Positions 45,730-53,607 of a DNA stretch of 64,000 nt are shown here, piece by piece. Origin of the DNA: SMWN01 sp965221455 (GTDB lineage: Bacteria > Pseudomonadota > Gammaproteobacteria > Eutrophobiales > Eutrophobiaceae); NCBI GenBank assembly GCA_965221455.1, contig OZ244890.1, positions 186,001-250,000 of the forward strand, in the 5' to 3' direction. Position 1 is the stretch's first letter. Each line of letters starts with the position of its first letter. The translations under genes and the position numbers were made by a program. The notes beneath the pieces were generated by a model. The model ran no database searches. It was not told where the DNA came from and saw only the letters and a program-made list of their open reading frames with translations.

Positions 45730-46719
45730 ATGCAAGCATTGCAAGACTCAAATATCGTGGAAATTTACTCAATAACATTAAATGGGCATCCAGCGTTATC
45801 CAAACGCCTGAATGATGCAAATAAAAAACTCGAAGAGATTAAATCTAAATTTAAATATAACACCTCTACTTTCTTGAAAGATATTTGTATTTTCTGTGTC
45901 GGTTCTATCGGCAGAGGCGATGTGAGCAAACATTCTGACCTGGACCTTTTTCCAATTTCTGCGGTAAATGACTCTGATAGAAGCAATCTTAATGATACCG
46001 AATTACTTGCAAACATAATCAACGTAAATCGTGAACTTGGTTATAAGACTCTGAGTAATGGTGGACAATATCTCAAAGTGTATTCTATAGATTCCATGCT
46101 TAAAGCATTAGGGGCTCCTCAAGATGATAGCGAAAACTTGTTCACTGCAAGAATGTTATTACTATTGGAAGGTCGTTGCGCATATAACGAAAATGTATTC
46201 AACGAGTCTTTAAGCCAAATAATCAAACATTATTTTCGTGACAGTAGAAACAAAAAAGCATTCAGACCGCTGTTTTTACTCAATGATTTATTAAGGTTCT
46301 GGAGGACACTTTGTTTGAATTATGAATCAATCAGAAATGACGAAAGACCATGGATAAAGAAAAATATTAATTTAAAATTCAGCAGGATGTTAACAGTATT
46401 CGGCACCGTATTACCATTAATATCCACACCCATGGAAAATGAAAAACAAGTTATGAACTTGTGCTCTAAAACACCATTACAAAGATTCGCATATGGCCTG
46501 GATCTACTAAAGGATGATCGTCTTGAAGAAAGTTTTAGTGAGTTTTTGAATAATTACGAAAAATTCATAGACATAAAGGAAAAGATAGCTGATAAATCGC
46601 CGGATGGAGAAACATTAAAAGAGATTAGAAACACAGCATCCGAATTTTCAGACTTTATATTCACGGTGGTTAATCACGAGAAGATTGATCGTAATTTGAA
46701 AAAATATTTGGTTTTATGA
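45730..46719 (+). CDS. Nucleotidyltransferase-fold protein (GlnD/MNT-like N-domain)
   Basis: The 329 residues carry the polymerase-beta-type nucleotidyltransferase signature GSIGRGDVSKHSDLDLF at about 58-74: the GS...RG loop followed by Asp70 and Asp72 as metal ligands. The rest is mostly helical (FTARMLLLLEGRCAY, FRPLFLLNDLLRFWRTLCL) and has no domain I know. Such enzymes transfer a nucleoside monophosphate to a protein, RNA 3' end or small molecule; the substrate is unknown. The last four bases overlap the next gene (ATGA), so the two are made together. The coding region is clearly more AT-rich than the HAD and rppH genes beside it, which suggests acquisition. No HEPN toxin motif is visible. 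Confidence 0.8.
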   Translation: MQALQDSNIVEIYSITLNGHPALSKRLNDANKKLEEIKSKFKYNTSTFLKDICIFCVGSIGRGDVSKHSDLDLFPISAVNDSDRSNLNDTELLANIINVNRELGYKTLSNGGQYLKVYSIDSMLKALGAPQDDSENLFTARMLLLLEGRCAYNENVFNESLSQIIKHYFRDSRNKKAFRPLFLLNDLLRFWRTLCLNYESIRNDERPWIKKNINLKFSRMLTVFGTVLPLISTPMENEKQVMNLCSKTPLQRFAYGLDLLKDDRLEESFSEFLNNYEKFIDIKEKIADKSPDGETLKEIRNTASEFSDFIFTVVNHEKIDRNLKKYLVL

Positions 46720-47414
46720 ACAAGAAATTGAAAAATAGCGTGCCAAATTTTTTATTCGTTGAAATACTTGATCCTGATATAAACGGATTATTTTATGGCC
46801 TGAGAAATGAATTCTCCGAGAAAAAGTTTCACTCAAATATTCATCTTACAATCAGAGGACCATACAAAAACCCAATTCCAGAAAAAAGTATACAAAAAAT
46901 CAATGCGCAGTTAGAAAACGACTCAATATTATTTCATGGAATTGGAATGTTTGAGAATCCTGATTGCAATATTGTTTACATACAGGTGTCAAGTGATCAT
47001 CTTGAAAAAGTTTGTTGGAAACCTGATTATCCAAAAGGTCAATACGGATGTACTCCTCATGTATCATTATATGTAGGCAATGATATGGAATTAGCGAAAA
47101 GAATAAAAAAATTTTTAGTATCAGAAGATATAAGATTGATATCTGATGAATTCCAACTTTCTCAATATGCCCTAGAACAAAATGAATTCTTTCCTGGGGA
47201 AAAGTTACAAAAATCCAGTAATTTTCAGAATTTGGTAAATAGCGGATCGGTCAGCCCAAACATATTACAAAGAGCCTCAAACCTGGTGACTGAATATCAA
47301 AAAAGCAAATTGGGTGATACGGCCAGCGTAAACCAGGGTACTTGCCACAAAGGCGAAAATAATCCGAAAAAAAGCAAAACTCCTCCGCTTCCCTCGGAAC
47401 GACAAGGTTTATGA
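46716..47414 (+). CDS. 2H phosphoesterase (2'-5' RNA ligase/cyclic phosphodiesterase-like)
   Basis: The 232 residues contain the two HxT/S motifs that define the 2H superfamily: His43-Leu-Thr45 in NIHLTIRGPY and His115-Val-Ser117 in GCTPHVSLYVG, with a GIGMFENP strand between. The catalytic part spans about residues 8-170; the last 45 residues are polar and probably unstructured. 2H enzymes open 2',3'-cyclic phosphates or cut 2'-5' linkages in RNA and signalling nucleotides. The start overlaps the end of the nucleotidyltransferase gene, implying a shared job. No promoter of its own is needed. Low GC, as for its partner. Confidence 0.78.
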   Translation: MNKKLKNSVPNFLFVEILDPDINGLFYGLRNEFSEKKFHSNIHLTIRGPYKNPIPEKSIQKINAQLENDSILFHGIGMFENPDCNIVYIQVSSDHLEKVCWKPDYPKGQYGCTPHVSLYVGNDMELAKRIKKFLVSEDIRLISDEFQLSQYALEQNEFFPGEKLQKSSNFQNLVNSGSVSPNILQRASNLVTEYQKSKLGDTASVNQGTCHKGENNPKKSKTPPLPSERQGL

Positions 47415-47953
47415 TTCAATAAAAAAGAGCTACTCATCGAGCAGCCTTCTCTATAATGATACAACAAGTGAAAGGCACTAACTCTTGGCAATTGCACCTC
47501 TATCCTACAGTTTCCTTTGTGTTATCTCTATCTTCTCCCAACTGAGAGCATCAATTTTCGAACTTCGAACATCTGCTATCTCCCGGAAGGTGTATTTAAG
47601 ATTATTATCGTTTGACATATTGCTATTATAACCCCAGCATTGGATGCTGGAATTTGACTTTATGATTCGCAATAACAACGTTCTGACTTTGCGCCAGGAT
47701 TTGCATAGGCTTTGAAAATACCGGGCTTACTCCCACTCAATAGTAGAACACCTCTGAAACCCTTTGTTTATAAGTGTTTCAAAATACTGTGTCATATTTG
47801 TGTCAGAAACAATAGTAGAATGATGACTCTCCATGCCCTATTTTACTAGATATACGACTCTTTGTGTCTCTATCTCAAACTATTTTCAAAAACCCCCTTA
47901 TCAGATTTGAACTTCCATGAGATTATGAATATGTAATGTTAAAAATTACATTT
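47415..47953. other. Non-coding stretch with a hairpin and the distal guaA att-like repeat
   Basis: I see no gene in these 539 bases. They contain a perfect 7-base-stem hairpin (CCAGCAT/ATGCTGG, 47634-47650), the 14-base copy of the guaA 3' end (47728-47741), and close behind it two TGTGTCA motifs 12 bases apart (within about 47788-47808), which could be recombinase arm sites. AT-rich throughout. Confidence 0.6.
47728..47741. repeat. Distal att-like direct repeat of the guaA 3' end
   Basis: TACTCCCACTCAAT is identical to 50348-50361, and the GT two bases further on agrees too (TnGT in both). It probably marks the outer end of the inserted element. Confidence 0.7.
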
Positions 47954-48622
47954 TTATAAATACCCTAATGGATTTAATATTAATAAAAATAATAAGAATG
48001 AATATGTCAAGATATCGCTTCGATATGCCGGACTTCCAAAAACTTTTTCATCCCACTTTAAAACTAAATCATTCTCTTCTAAAACTTTCTCTACATGACC
48101 AAAATATAGAGTTTCTTCTGGCCTTGATTGATAATATTCTCTAATGAGATTATATCTTCTAACAATATTATTTCTGTAAAACATATTAGAAACCCAATCA
48201 TTTTTTGGCACATCATTAATAAGTTCATCTGTCCAAGTTGTTGGATGTTTTGCAATTGCTAGAAACCTAATTGCCTTGTTTCCACTGTAAACTACCATCT
48301 GTGCTTCTTCTTTAGTTCTTCCATCATGTGGAATGACATCAACAAATAATTCAAAAATAAATAGAAATAACTTGTCAATAAGAAATAACTTGTTGTCAAT
48401 AAGAAAAGAAATACAAATAAATAAAAACAAAACTATCTGAAATACAAATACAGATATAAGTGAAATTAATATTTGAAATACTCTTTCTTCTGCAAAATAA
48501 AAACCTATAGAGTAGTAAATTAGAGGGAGTGCAAACAACGAAAATAGTGTTAAAAGAAAAATAGGAATAAAAAATATTAATAAATACAGTTTATGTGCCC
48601 TGTAATCTAACATTCCAAACAT
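47954..48622 (-). CDS. Predicted membrane protein of unknown function
   Basis: The 222 residues have hydrophobic helices at about 13-38 (LYLLIFFIPIFLLTLFSLFA), 48-74 (a long ILISLISVFVFQIVLFLFIC stretch) and near the C-terminus (about 205-220). Between them a soluble loop carries DGRTKEEAQMVVYSG, KHPTTWTDELINDVPKNDW and DLVLKWDEKV. No family is recognised. GGGAG lies at good distance from the ATG at 48622. It is very AT-rich and lies inside the guaA-borne element, so it is probably cargo of that element. Confidence 0.65.
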   Translation of the reverse strand: MFGMLDYRAHKLYLLIFFIPIFLLTLFSLFALPLIYYSIGFYFAEERVFQILISLISVFVFQIVLFLFICISFLIDNKLFLIDKLFLFIFELFVDVIPHDGRTKEEAQMVVYSGNKAIRFLAIAKHPTTWTDELINDVPKNDWVSNMFYRNNIVRRYNLIREYYQSRPEETLYFGHVEKVLEENDLVLKWDEKVFGSPAYRSDILTYSFLLFLLILNPLGYL

Positions 48623-48803
48623 TTTTATTCTCCCAAAAAAATACTTTTTAATTATGCCATTTAGATATGCATCTCGACCAGGAGATTATGTATAAAAGAT
48701 ATGTGTATTTTGAGTGTAAATCAAACTTTAGTCTTATTTACACTTATTTCTTATTTGCGAGTATTGAGTTTATTACTGTTTCAGAGTCATCAAATCCACT
48801 TTT

Positions 48804-48950
48804 CTACATAGACATTGATTTACACTGTTTTGCGACCCTTGTATGACTTATTCCCACTTTATCTGCAATCTTTCTGTATGACTTGCCTTGTTGTCTCAAC
48901 TGATAGATTTGATATTCAGTCTCTTCATCAACAACGGCTATCGGGGGCAT
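48804..48950 (-). CDS. Small helix-turn-helix protein (48 residues)
   Basis: A short frame reading MPPIAVVDEETEYQIYQLRQ..., then GKSYRKIADKVGISHTRVAK, a clear resolvase/homeodomain-like helix-turn-helix of the type seen in recombinase tails and small regulators. It ends at a TAG directly after CKSMSM. The ribosome-binding site is weak. It lies between the truncated integrase and the membrane-protein gene of the guaA element, and may be the element's excisionase or regulator, or the surviving tail of a larger protein. The DNA on either side (48623-48803 and 48951-49053) shows no other gene. Confidence 0.5.
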   Translation of the reverse strand: MPPIAVVDEETEYQIYQLRQQGKSYRKIADKVGISHTRVAKQCKSMSM

Positions 48951-49053
48951 AGTTATATTAATTATCTAACGCCTGTTGAAGCTGAGAAATAAATTGCATA
49001 AAAAAACTTATCAAGGTGTACGGATATACTGGACCACTACAGTAATAGTTCAT

Positions 49054-49455
49054 CTAGAGACTAGAAGAGACATCTTTAATCTTAAAGTTCTTGTCTGAAA
49101 TAAACTTCTTCAACCAGTTAGTTTGAGATTTGATTGTGTCGTATCTGCCTTGAGTTTTATCAACTCCAATCAGTTTATGTTGAGTCTCTAACCATTCATC
49201 AATAACTTTATGTAAAGAGACATCAAATATCTTCTCTCCACTTCTTCTTTTTGATTTGATTTCGAGATATTCATCTTCAGCAAGAGTCCTTGCAAGATTT
49301 TCATCTCTAGTTCTTAAAGACTTCCTATAGTATTTGTTGTTTTCTCTTACCCAAATCTTGATTTGCCATACACCAAACCTGTTTTGTTTGACTGATGCTT
49401 TTCCACCAAAAATTGCAATTCTCATCACAAAGTTCAACAGTTCAGTTTCCGACAA
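49054..49455 (-). pseudogene. Tyrosine integrase, N-terminal fragment
   Basis: The frame (133 residues from a TTG at 49455, or 123 from the ATG at 49425) matches the arm-binding and core-binding start of phage-type integrases: WQIKIWVRENNKYYRKSLRTRD, ENLARTLAEDEYLEIKSK, then a helical SLHKVIDEWLETQHK. It stops before the catalytic domain; none of the R...H-x-x-R...Y residues are present, and I found no continuation downstream. It is therefore a remnant of the enzyme that placed this element at guaA. The first bases overlap the end of the FkbM gene. Confidence 0.75.
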
Positions 49456-50191
49456 TTAATTCAATTTCTGCTTCATTTTTATTGTTTGGCATATCTAACT
49501 TGTGAGGCAAATCAGTTTTATCTAAAAGTTTTCCATGCTTACTAAATGTCAGTTCTAACACTAATGGCAAACCATCATCCAACCTGATATAAGCATAATT
49601 ATTAGCGTGAATATGCACTAAATTTAAGCCAAAGTTTTTAATAAATTTTTCAATTTTACTTAAATGAACATCACAATCGTGTAATTCCAAAACTAATCCA
49701 CTTATCCGATTTTGATTTTGAATCAACTCATCCAAAAATCGATACTCGGAGCCTTCAACGTCAATTTTGAGAAATATATTATCCTTGTCTGCACATTCTA
49801 ATGCTGAAGTTAGTGTGCAATGGATTTGGCTATTTACATTCAAACCAACAAATTTTTTAATGTGCTTATGCTTTCCTTTAAAAAAATTCCTATAAGATAT
49901 AATTTTTTTAATTGCGTAAAAACTAAAAGGATTTTTTATACTCTCTATTAATATTCTTTTCAGCCAAAATTTAACATTGACTGATGCGTCATAAGCATAA
50001 ACCTCAACATCATTAATTTTTACAAAATCGCTTTCGAAACTCCAATCATCACAAATGCCACAACCGATAAGTACATCAGAGTTATCAATATCACTTTGAG
50101 AGACAAGATAGCCACCGTCATTATATTTTCCAATTCGAATTAAATCTGCCGCAGAATAAAATGAAAAAAAACTCGGTAGGTTGGCTTGCAT
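49442..50191 (-). CDS. FkbM-family SAM-dependent methyltransferase
   Basis: The 249 residues fit the FkbM/Methyltransf_21 fold: an N-terminal RIGKYNDGGYLV and VLIGCGICDDWSFE (the SAM-binding glycine region), VYAYDASV, and the family signature NIFLKIDVEGSEYRFLDEL. Members often O-methylate sugars or other surface and secondary metabolites. The substrate is unknown, and no glycosyltransferase genes lie nearby. It is AT-rich cargo lying between the guaA end and the integrase fragment. It could alter a surface glycan of the host cell, but this is inference. Confidence 0.8.
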   Translation of the reverse strand: MQANLPSFFSFYSAADLIRIGKYNDGGYLVSQSDIDNSDVLIGCGICDDWSFESDFVKINDVEVYAYDASVNVKFWLKRILIESIKNPFSFYAIKKIISYRNFFKGKHKHIKKFVGLNVNSQIHCTLTSALECADKDNIFLKIDVEGSEYRFLDELIQNQNRISGLVLELHDCDVHLSKIEKFIKNFGLNLVHIHANNYAYIRLDDGLPLVLELTFSKHGKLLDKTDLPHKLDMPNNKNEAEIELIVGN

Positions 50192-50346
50192 ACAATATCT
50201 CCGTTATTTGTAATAGTTGCTCTAGTTTCTAACTTTCCTTCTAACATTAATAGACAAAAAGCAAGTTATAACAACAAAAAGGTTTGAGTTTCCAACAACT
50301 TACTAACTAACAAACCAATATATATCAATTACTTACAAGGTATGGA

Positions 50347-51924
50347 CTACTCCCACTCAATCGTGGCGGGAGGTTTGCCTGATATGTCGTAGGTAACGCG
50401 GGAGATCCCGTCAAGTTCATTCATGATTCTGCTGGAAACGGTTTCCAGGAAATCATAGGGTAGCCTGGCCCAGCGTGCCGTCATAAAATCAATCGTTTCC
50501 ACCGCACGAAGTGCTATCACATAATCGTATTTGCGTGCATCGCCCATGACTCCCACGGATTTTACCGGCAGGAATACAGCAAAGGCCTGACTGGTTTTAC
50601 CATACAAGTCTTGTTTGATTAATTCATCAATATAAATCGCATCGGCCTGACGTAACAGATCGGCGTATTCTTTCTTTACTTCCCCCAAAATACGAACACC
50701 CAGGCCCGGTCCCGGGAAAGGGTGGCGGTTAACCATGGTTTTTGGCAGGCCTAACTGTAAGCCGAGTTTACGAACTTCGTCCTTGAACAATTCGCGCAAG
50801 GGTTCAAGCAACTCAAATTGCATGTCATCCGGCAGGCCACCCACATTGTGATGTGTTTTAATGACATGTGCCTTGGCGGTTTTTGCGTTTGCAGATTCAA
50901 TTACGTCAGGATATATCGTCCCTTGCGCTAACCATTTAATGCCGTTTAATTTTGTGGCTTCTTCATCAAAAACATCAATGAAATTTTTACCGATAATCTT
51001 TCTTTTTTCTTCAGGATCAGAAACTCCGGAAAGCGCTTTTAGAAAACGACTTTCCGCATCAACACGAATCACTTTAATACCCATATGTTCGGCGAAAGTG
51101 TCCATGATCTGATCACCTTCGTACAGACGCAGCAAGCCGTTATCAACAAATACACAGGTCAGTTGGTCGCCGATGGCTGTGTGTAACAGGGCGGCGACAA
51201 CCGAGGAGTCCACACCACCCGATAAACCTAACAAAACCTTGTCCTTACCCACTTTCCCCCGGATACTCCTGATGATATGTTCAGCGATGTTGTCCATATT
51301 CCACGAAGACTGACAACCGACAATCTGATACAGAAACCTTTTTAGTATGGCTTCGCCCTGCCGGGTATGTGTGACTTCCGGGTGGAATTGAACGCCATAA
51401 AAGTTTCTTTCCGCATCCGCCATGCCGGCGATGGGTGTATTATCTGTCGAGGCCATGACCTTAAACCCTGCCGGTAGCGCAGTGACTTTATCGCCGTGAC
51501 TCATCCAGACATCCAGCAGACCATGACCCTCGTCATTGATTTCATCCTGAATGTCTTTTAATAATGCAGTATGTCCTCTGGCACGCACCTGGGCATAACC
51601 AAATTCTCTTGCGCCGGAAGATTCAACTTCACCACCAAGCTGAGCGGCCATGGTTTGCATGCCGTAACATATCCCCAACACAGGTATACCTAATCGAAAG
51701 ACTGTTTCCGGTGCCTTGATATCGCTTGCAGTTGTTACAGATTCAGGACCACCGGAAAGAATGATCGCTTTCGGATTAAATGCCTGTATATCATTTACCG
51801 ACATATCGAAGGGATGGATTTCGCTGTATACATTGGCTTCGCGTACCCGTCGCGCAATCAGCTGTGTGTATTGCGAACCAAAATCCAGAATGAGGACTTT
51901 TTCGGAATGCAGATCAGACATCAT
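50347..51924 (-). CDS. guaA: GMP synthase (glutamine-hydrolysing)
   Basis: The 525-residue enzyme makes GMP from XMP, ATP and glutamine. The N-terminal class I glutaminase has its nucleophile in LGICYGMQ and the His/Glu in VQFHPEVTHT. The ATP pyrophosphatase domain has the PP-loop LLGLSGGVDSSV, and the C-terminal dimerisation domain ends RVTYDISGKPPATIEWE. The last 14 bases, including the stop, serve as the attachment core of the neighbouring element. The reading frame is intact, so the insertion restored the gene end. It follows guaB by 77 bases in the usual guaBA operon. Confidence 0.98.
   Translation of the reverse strand: MMSDLHSEKVLILDFGSQYTQLIARRVREANVYSEIHPFDMSVNDIQAFNPKAIILSGGPESVTTASDIKAPETVFRLGIPVLGICYGMQTMAAQLGGEVESSGAREFGYAQVRARGHTALLKDIQDEINDEGHGLLDVWMSHGDKVTALPAGFKVMASTDNTPIAGMADAERNFYGVQFHPEVTHTRQGEAILKRFLYQIVGCQSSWNMDNIAEHIIRSIRGKVGKDKVLLGLSGGVDSSVVAALLHTAIGDQLTCVFVDNGLLRLYEGDQIMDTFAEHMGIKVIRVDAESRFLKALSGVSDPEEKRKIIGKNFIDVFDEEATKLNGIKWLAQGTIYPDVIESANAKTAKAHVIKTHHNVGGLPDDMQFELLEPLRELFKDEVRKLGLQLGLPKTMVNRHPFPGPGLGVRILGEVKKEYADLLRQADAIYIDELIKQDLYGKTSQAFAVFLPVKSVGVMGDARKYDYVIALRAVETIDFMTARWARLPYDFLETVSSRIMNELDGISRVTYDISGKPPATIEWE
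50348..50361. repeat. Proximal att-like repeat within the guaA terminus
   Basis: These bases encode the last codons and stop of guaA on the minus strand and recur exactly at 47728-47741. They are taken to be the integration core. Confidence 0.7.
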
Positions 51925-52001
51925 TGGGCATTGCTAACGGGCCGATGTGACTTGCAGGGCCATTTAGGGGGAAAAGCAAATATAACGAAGTGGGAAATAC
52001 A

Positions 52002-53465
52002 TTACTCCATTCTGTAATTGGGCGGCTCTTTGATAATTGTTACATCATGCACATGACTTTCCCGCATCCCGGCATTGGTTAAACGAAGGAACTCCGGACG
52101 TGTGCGCATTTCTTCAAGATCTTTGCAGCCGGTATAACCCATTGCCGCACGAATACCCCCCAGTAACTGATGCACAACGGCATCCATCGGTCCTTTATAG
52201 GGAACGCGGCCCTCAACACCTTCCGGCACTAATTTTTCAATTTCATCATTCTCTTGAAAATAACGATCTGAAGAACTGTGTTTCTGTGACATGGCACCCA
52301 AGGATCCCATACCGCGGTAAGATTTATAAGAGCGTCCCTGAAATAACTCCACGTTACCTGGTGCTTCTTCCGTCCCGGCAAATAATCCGCCAATCATGAT
52401 GGTATGAGCGCCGGCCACAATGGCCTTGGCAACATCACCGGAGAATCTCACTCCGCCGTCTGCAATAGACGGAATACCGGTGCCTTTAAGTCCTTCAGCA
52501 ACGTTGGCAATAGCGGTAATCTGCGGAACACCGACACCCGAAACGATACGTGTTGTACAGATAGATCCAGGACCAATCCCCACTTTCACACCATCTGCAC
52601 CTGCATCGGCCAGCGCCTTTGCACCCGCAGCTGTCGCTACGTTACCACCTATCACCTGACTCTCGGGGAATGTATTTTTCACCCACTTCACCATATCCAG
52701 CACTCTTGCAGAATGTCCATGTGCAGTGTCAATCACAATCACATCTGCACGAGCTTCAATCAGCGCCTCGACCCTTTCTCGGGATGCTTCTCCAACACTG
52801 ACAGCAGCACCCACGCATAACTGCTCATCACTATCTTTGCAAGCGTTGGGAAATTCCTGGGATTTCTGAATATCTTTCACTGTTACCATGCCGCGTAATT
52901 GGAAATCCTGATTAACAACCAACACCTTTTCAATACGATGTTTATGTAATAATTCTTTTATTTCTTCCTTGCTTACACCTTCTCTGGCAGTAACCAACTT
53001 GTCTTTTTTGGTCATAATATTGCTGACGGGATCACCCAGCCGTGTTTCAAAACGCATGTCTCTGCTGGTTACAATCCCGACCAGGTTTTCGCCGTCAACG
53101 ACCGGTAAACCTGATATATTATATTTCTGCGTCAACTCCAGGACTTTTTTGATCGTTGTATCTGCGGTAACAGTTAAGGGATCCTTAACCATGCCACTCT
53201 CATGTTTCTTAACCAGACGAACTTGTCTAGCCTGAGCTTCCGGACTCATGTTCTTGTGGATGATCCCGATTCCACCTTCTTGGGCCAGTGCAATTGCCAG
53301 ACGGGATTCTGTGACGGTATCCATTGCCGCCGAGAGTAAAGGTATATTGAGTGTTAAGTCTCTTGTCAGGCAGGTACTTAAATCAACTTCTCGCGGCAAG
53401 AGATCCGAACATGCAGGCACTAACAGGACATCATCAAAGGTAAGAGCTTGCTCGGTTACGCGCAT
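52002..53465 (-). CDS. guaB: Inosine-5'-monophosphate dehydrogenase
   Basis: IMPDH oxidises IMP to XMP, the committed step to GMP. From the ATG at 53465 it has 487 residues, as in E. coli (488). EQALTFDDVLLVPA starts the protein, two CBS domains fill about residues 92-205 (DPLTVTADTTIKKVLELTQ...), and the catalytic Cys lies in GIGPGSICTTR. The flap and C-terminal barrel (SYKSYRGMGSLGAM, YKGPMDAVVHQLLGGIRAAMGYTG) follow. The TTG two codons upstream is less likely, because GGGAT stands at better distance from the ATG. It is divergent from xseA, the arrangement common in gammaproteobacteria. Confidence 0.98.
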   Translation of the reverse strand: MRVTEQALTFDDVLLVPACSDLLPREVDLSTCLTRDLTLNIPLLSAAMDTVTESRLAIALAQEGGIGIIHKNMSPEAQARQVRLVKKHESGMVKDPLTVTADTTIKKVLELTQKYNISGLPVVDGENLVGIVTSRDMRFETRLGDPVSNIMTKKDKLVTAREGVSKEEIKELLHKHRIEKVLVVNQDFQLRGMVTVKDIQKSQEFPNACKDSDEQLCVGAAVSVGEASRERVEALIEARADVIVIDTAHGHSARVLDMVKWVKNTFPESQVIGGNVATAAGAKALADAGADGVKVGIGPGSICTTRIVSGVGVPQITAIANVAEGLKGTGIPSIADGGVRFSGDVAKAIVAGAHTIMIGGLFAGTEEAPGNVELFQGRSYKSYRGMGSLGAMSQKHSSSDRYFQENDEIEKLVPEGVEGRVPYKGPMDAVVHQLLGGIRAAMGYTGCKDLEEMRTRPEFLRLTNAGMRESHVHDVTIIKEPPNYRME

Positions 53466-53607
53466 ATTCAAACTATCCCGCTCAGACTTAATCGGAGTCC
53501 CTAACTGATCTAAAGGTAATAACAGCCAAGCATTGTAACGCTAGACAGTCAAATGGTAAATCACCATTTGCTTTGTTGATTGGACTATCTTTAGTAGTAT
53601 TAGGGGA

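Larger units (their letters stand above)
47728..50361. mobile_element. Decayed integrative element at the 3' end of guaA
   Basis: The element is delimited by the direct repeat TACTCCCACTCAAT: once covering the guaA terminus including its stop codon (50348-50361) and once at 47728-47741. Inside lie the N-terminal part of a tyrosine integrase, a small HTH protein, a membrane protein and an FkbM methyltransferase, all AT-rich and on one strand. The 3' end of guaA is a known integration site for genomic islands in several bacterial groups. The integrase is truncated, so the element is probably immobile. Confidence 0.72.

Noticed and set aside
45730..46719. HEPN/MNT toxin-antitoxin reading of the nucleotidyltransferase
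   Set aside because: No RxxxxH HEPN motif is visible in it or its partner, and the partner is a 2H enzyme.
47634..47650. Hairpin CCAGCAT/ATGCTGG considered as an intrinsic terminator or part of a tRNA
   Set aside because: It has no T-tract and no tRNA-like arms around it; left as an unassigned hairpin.
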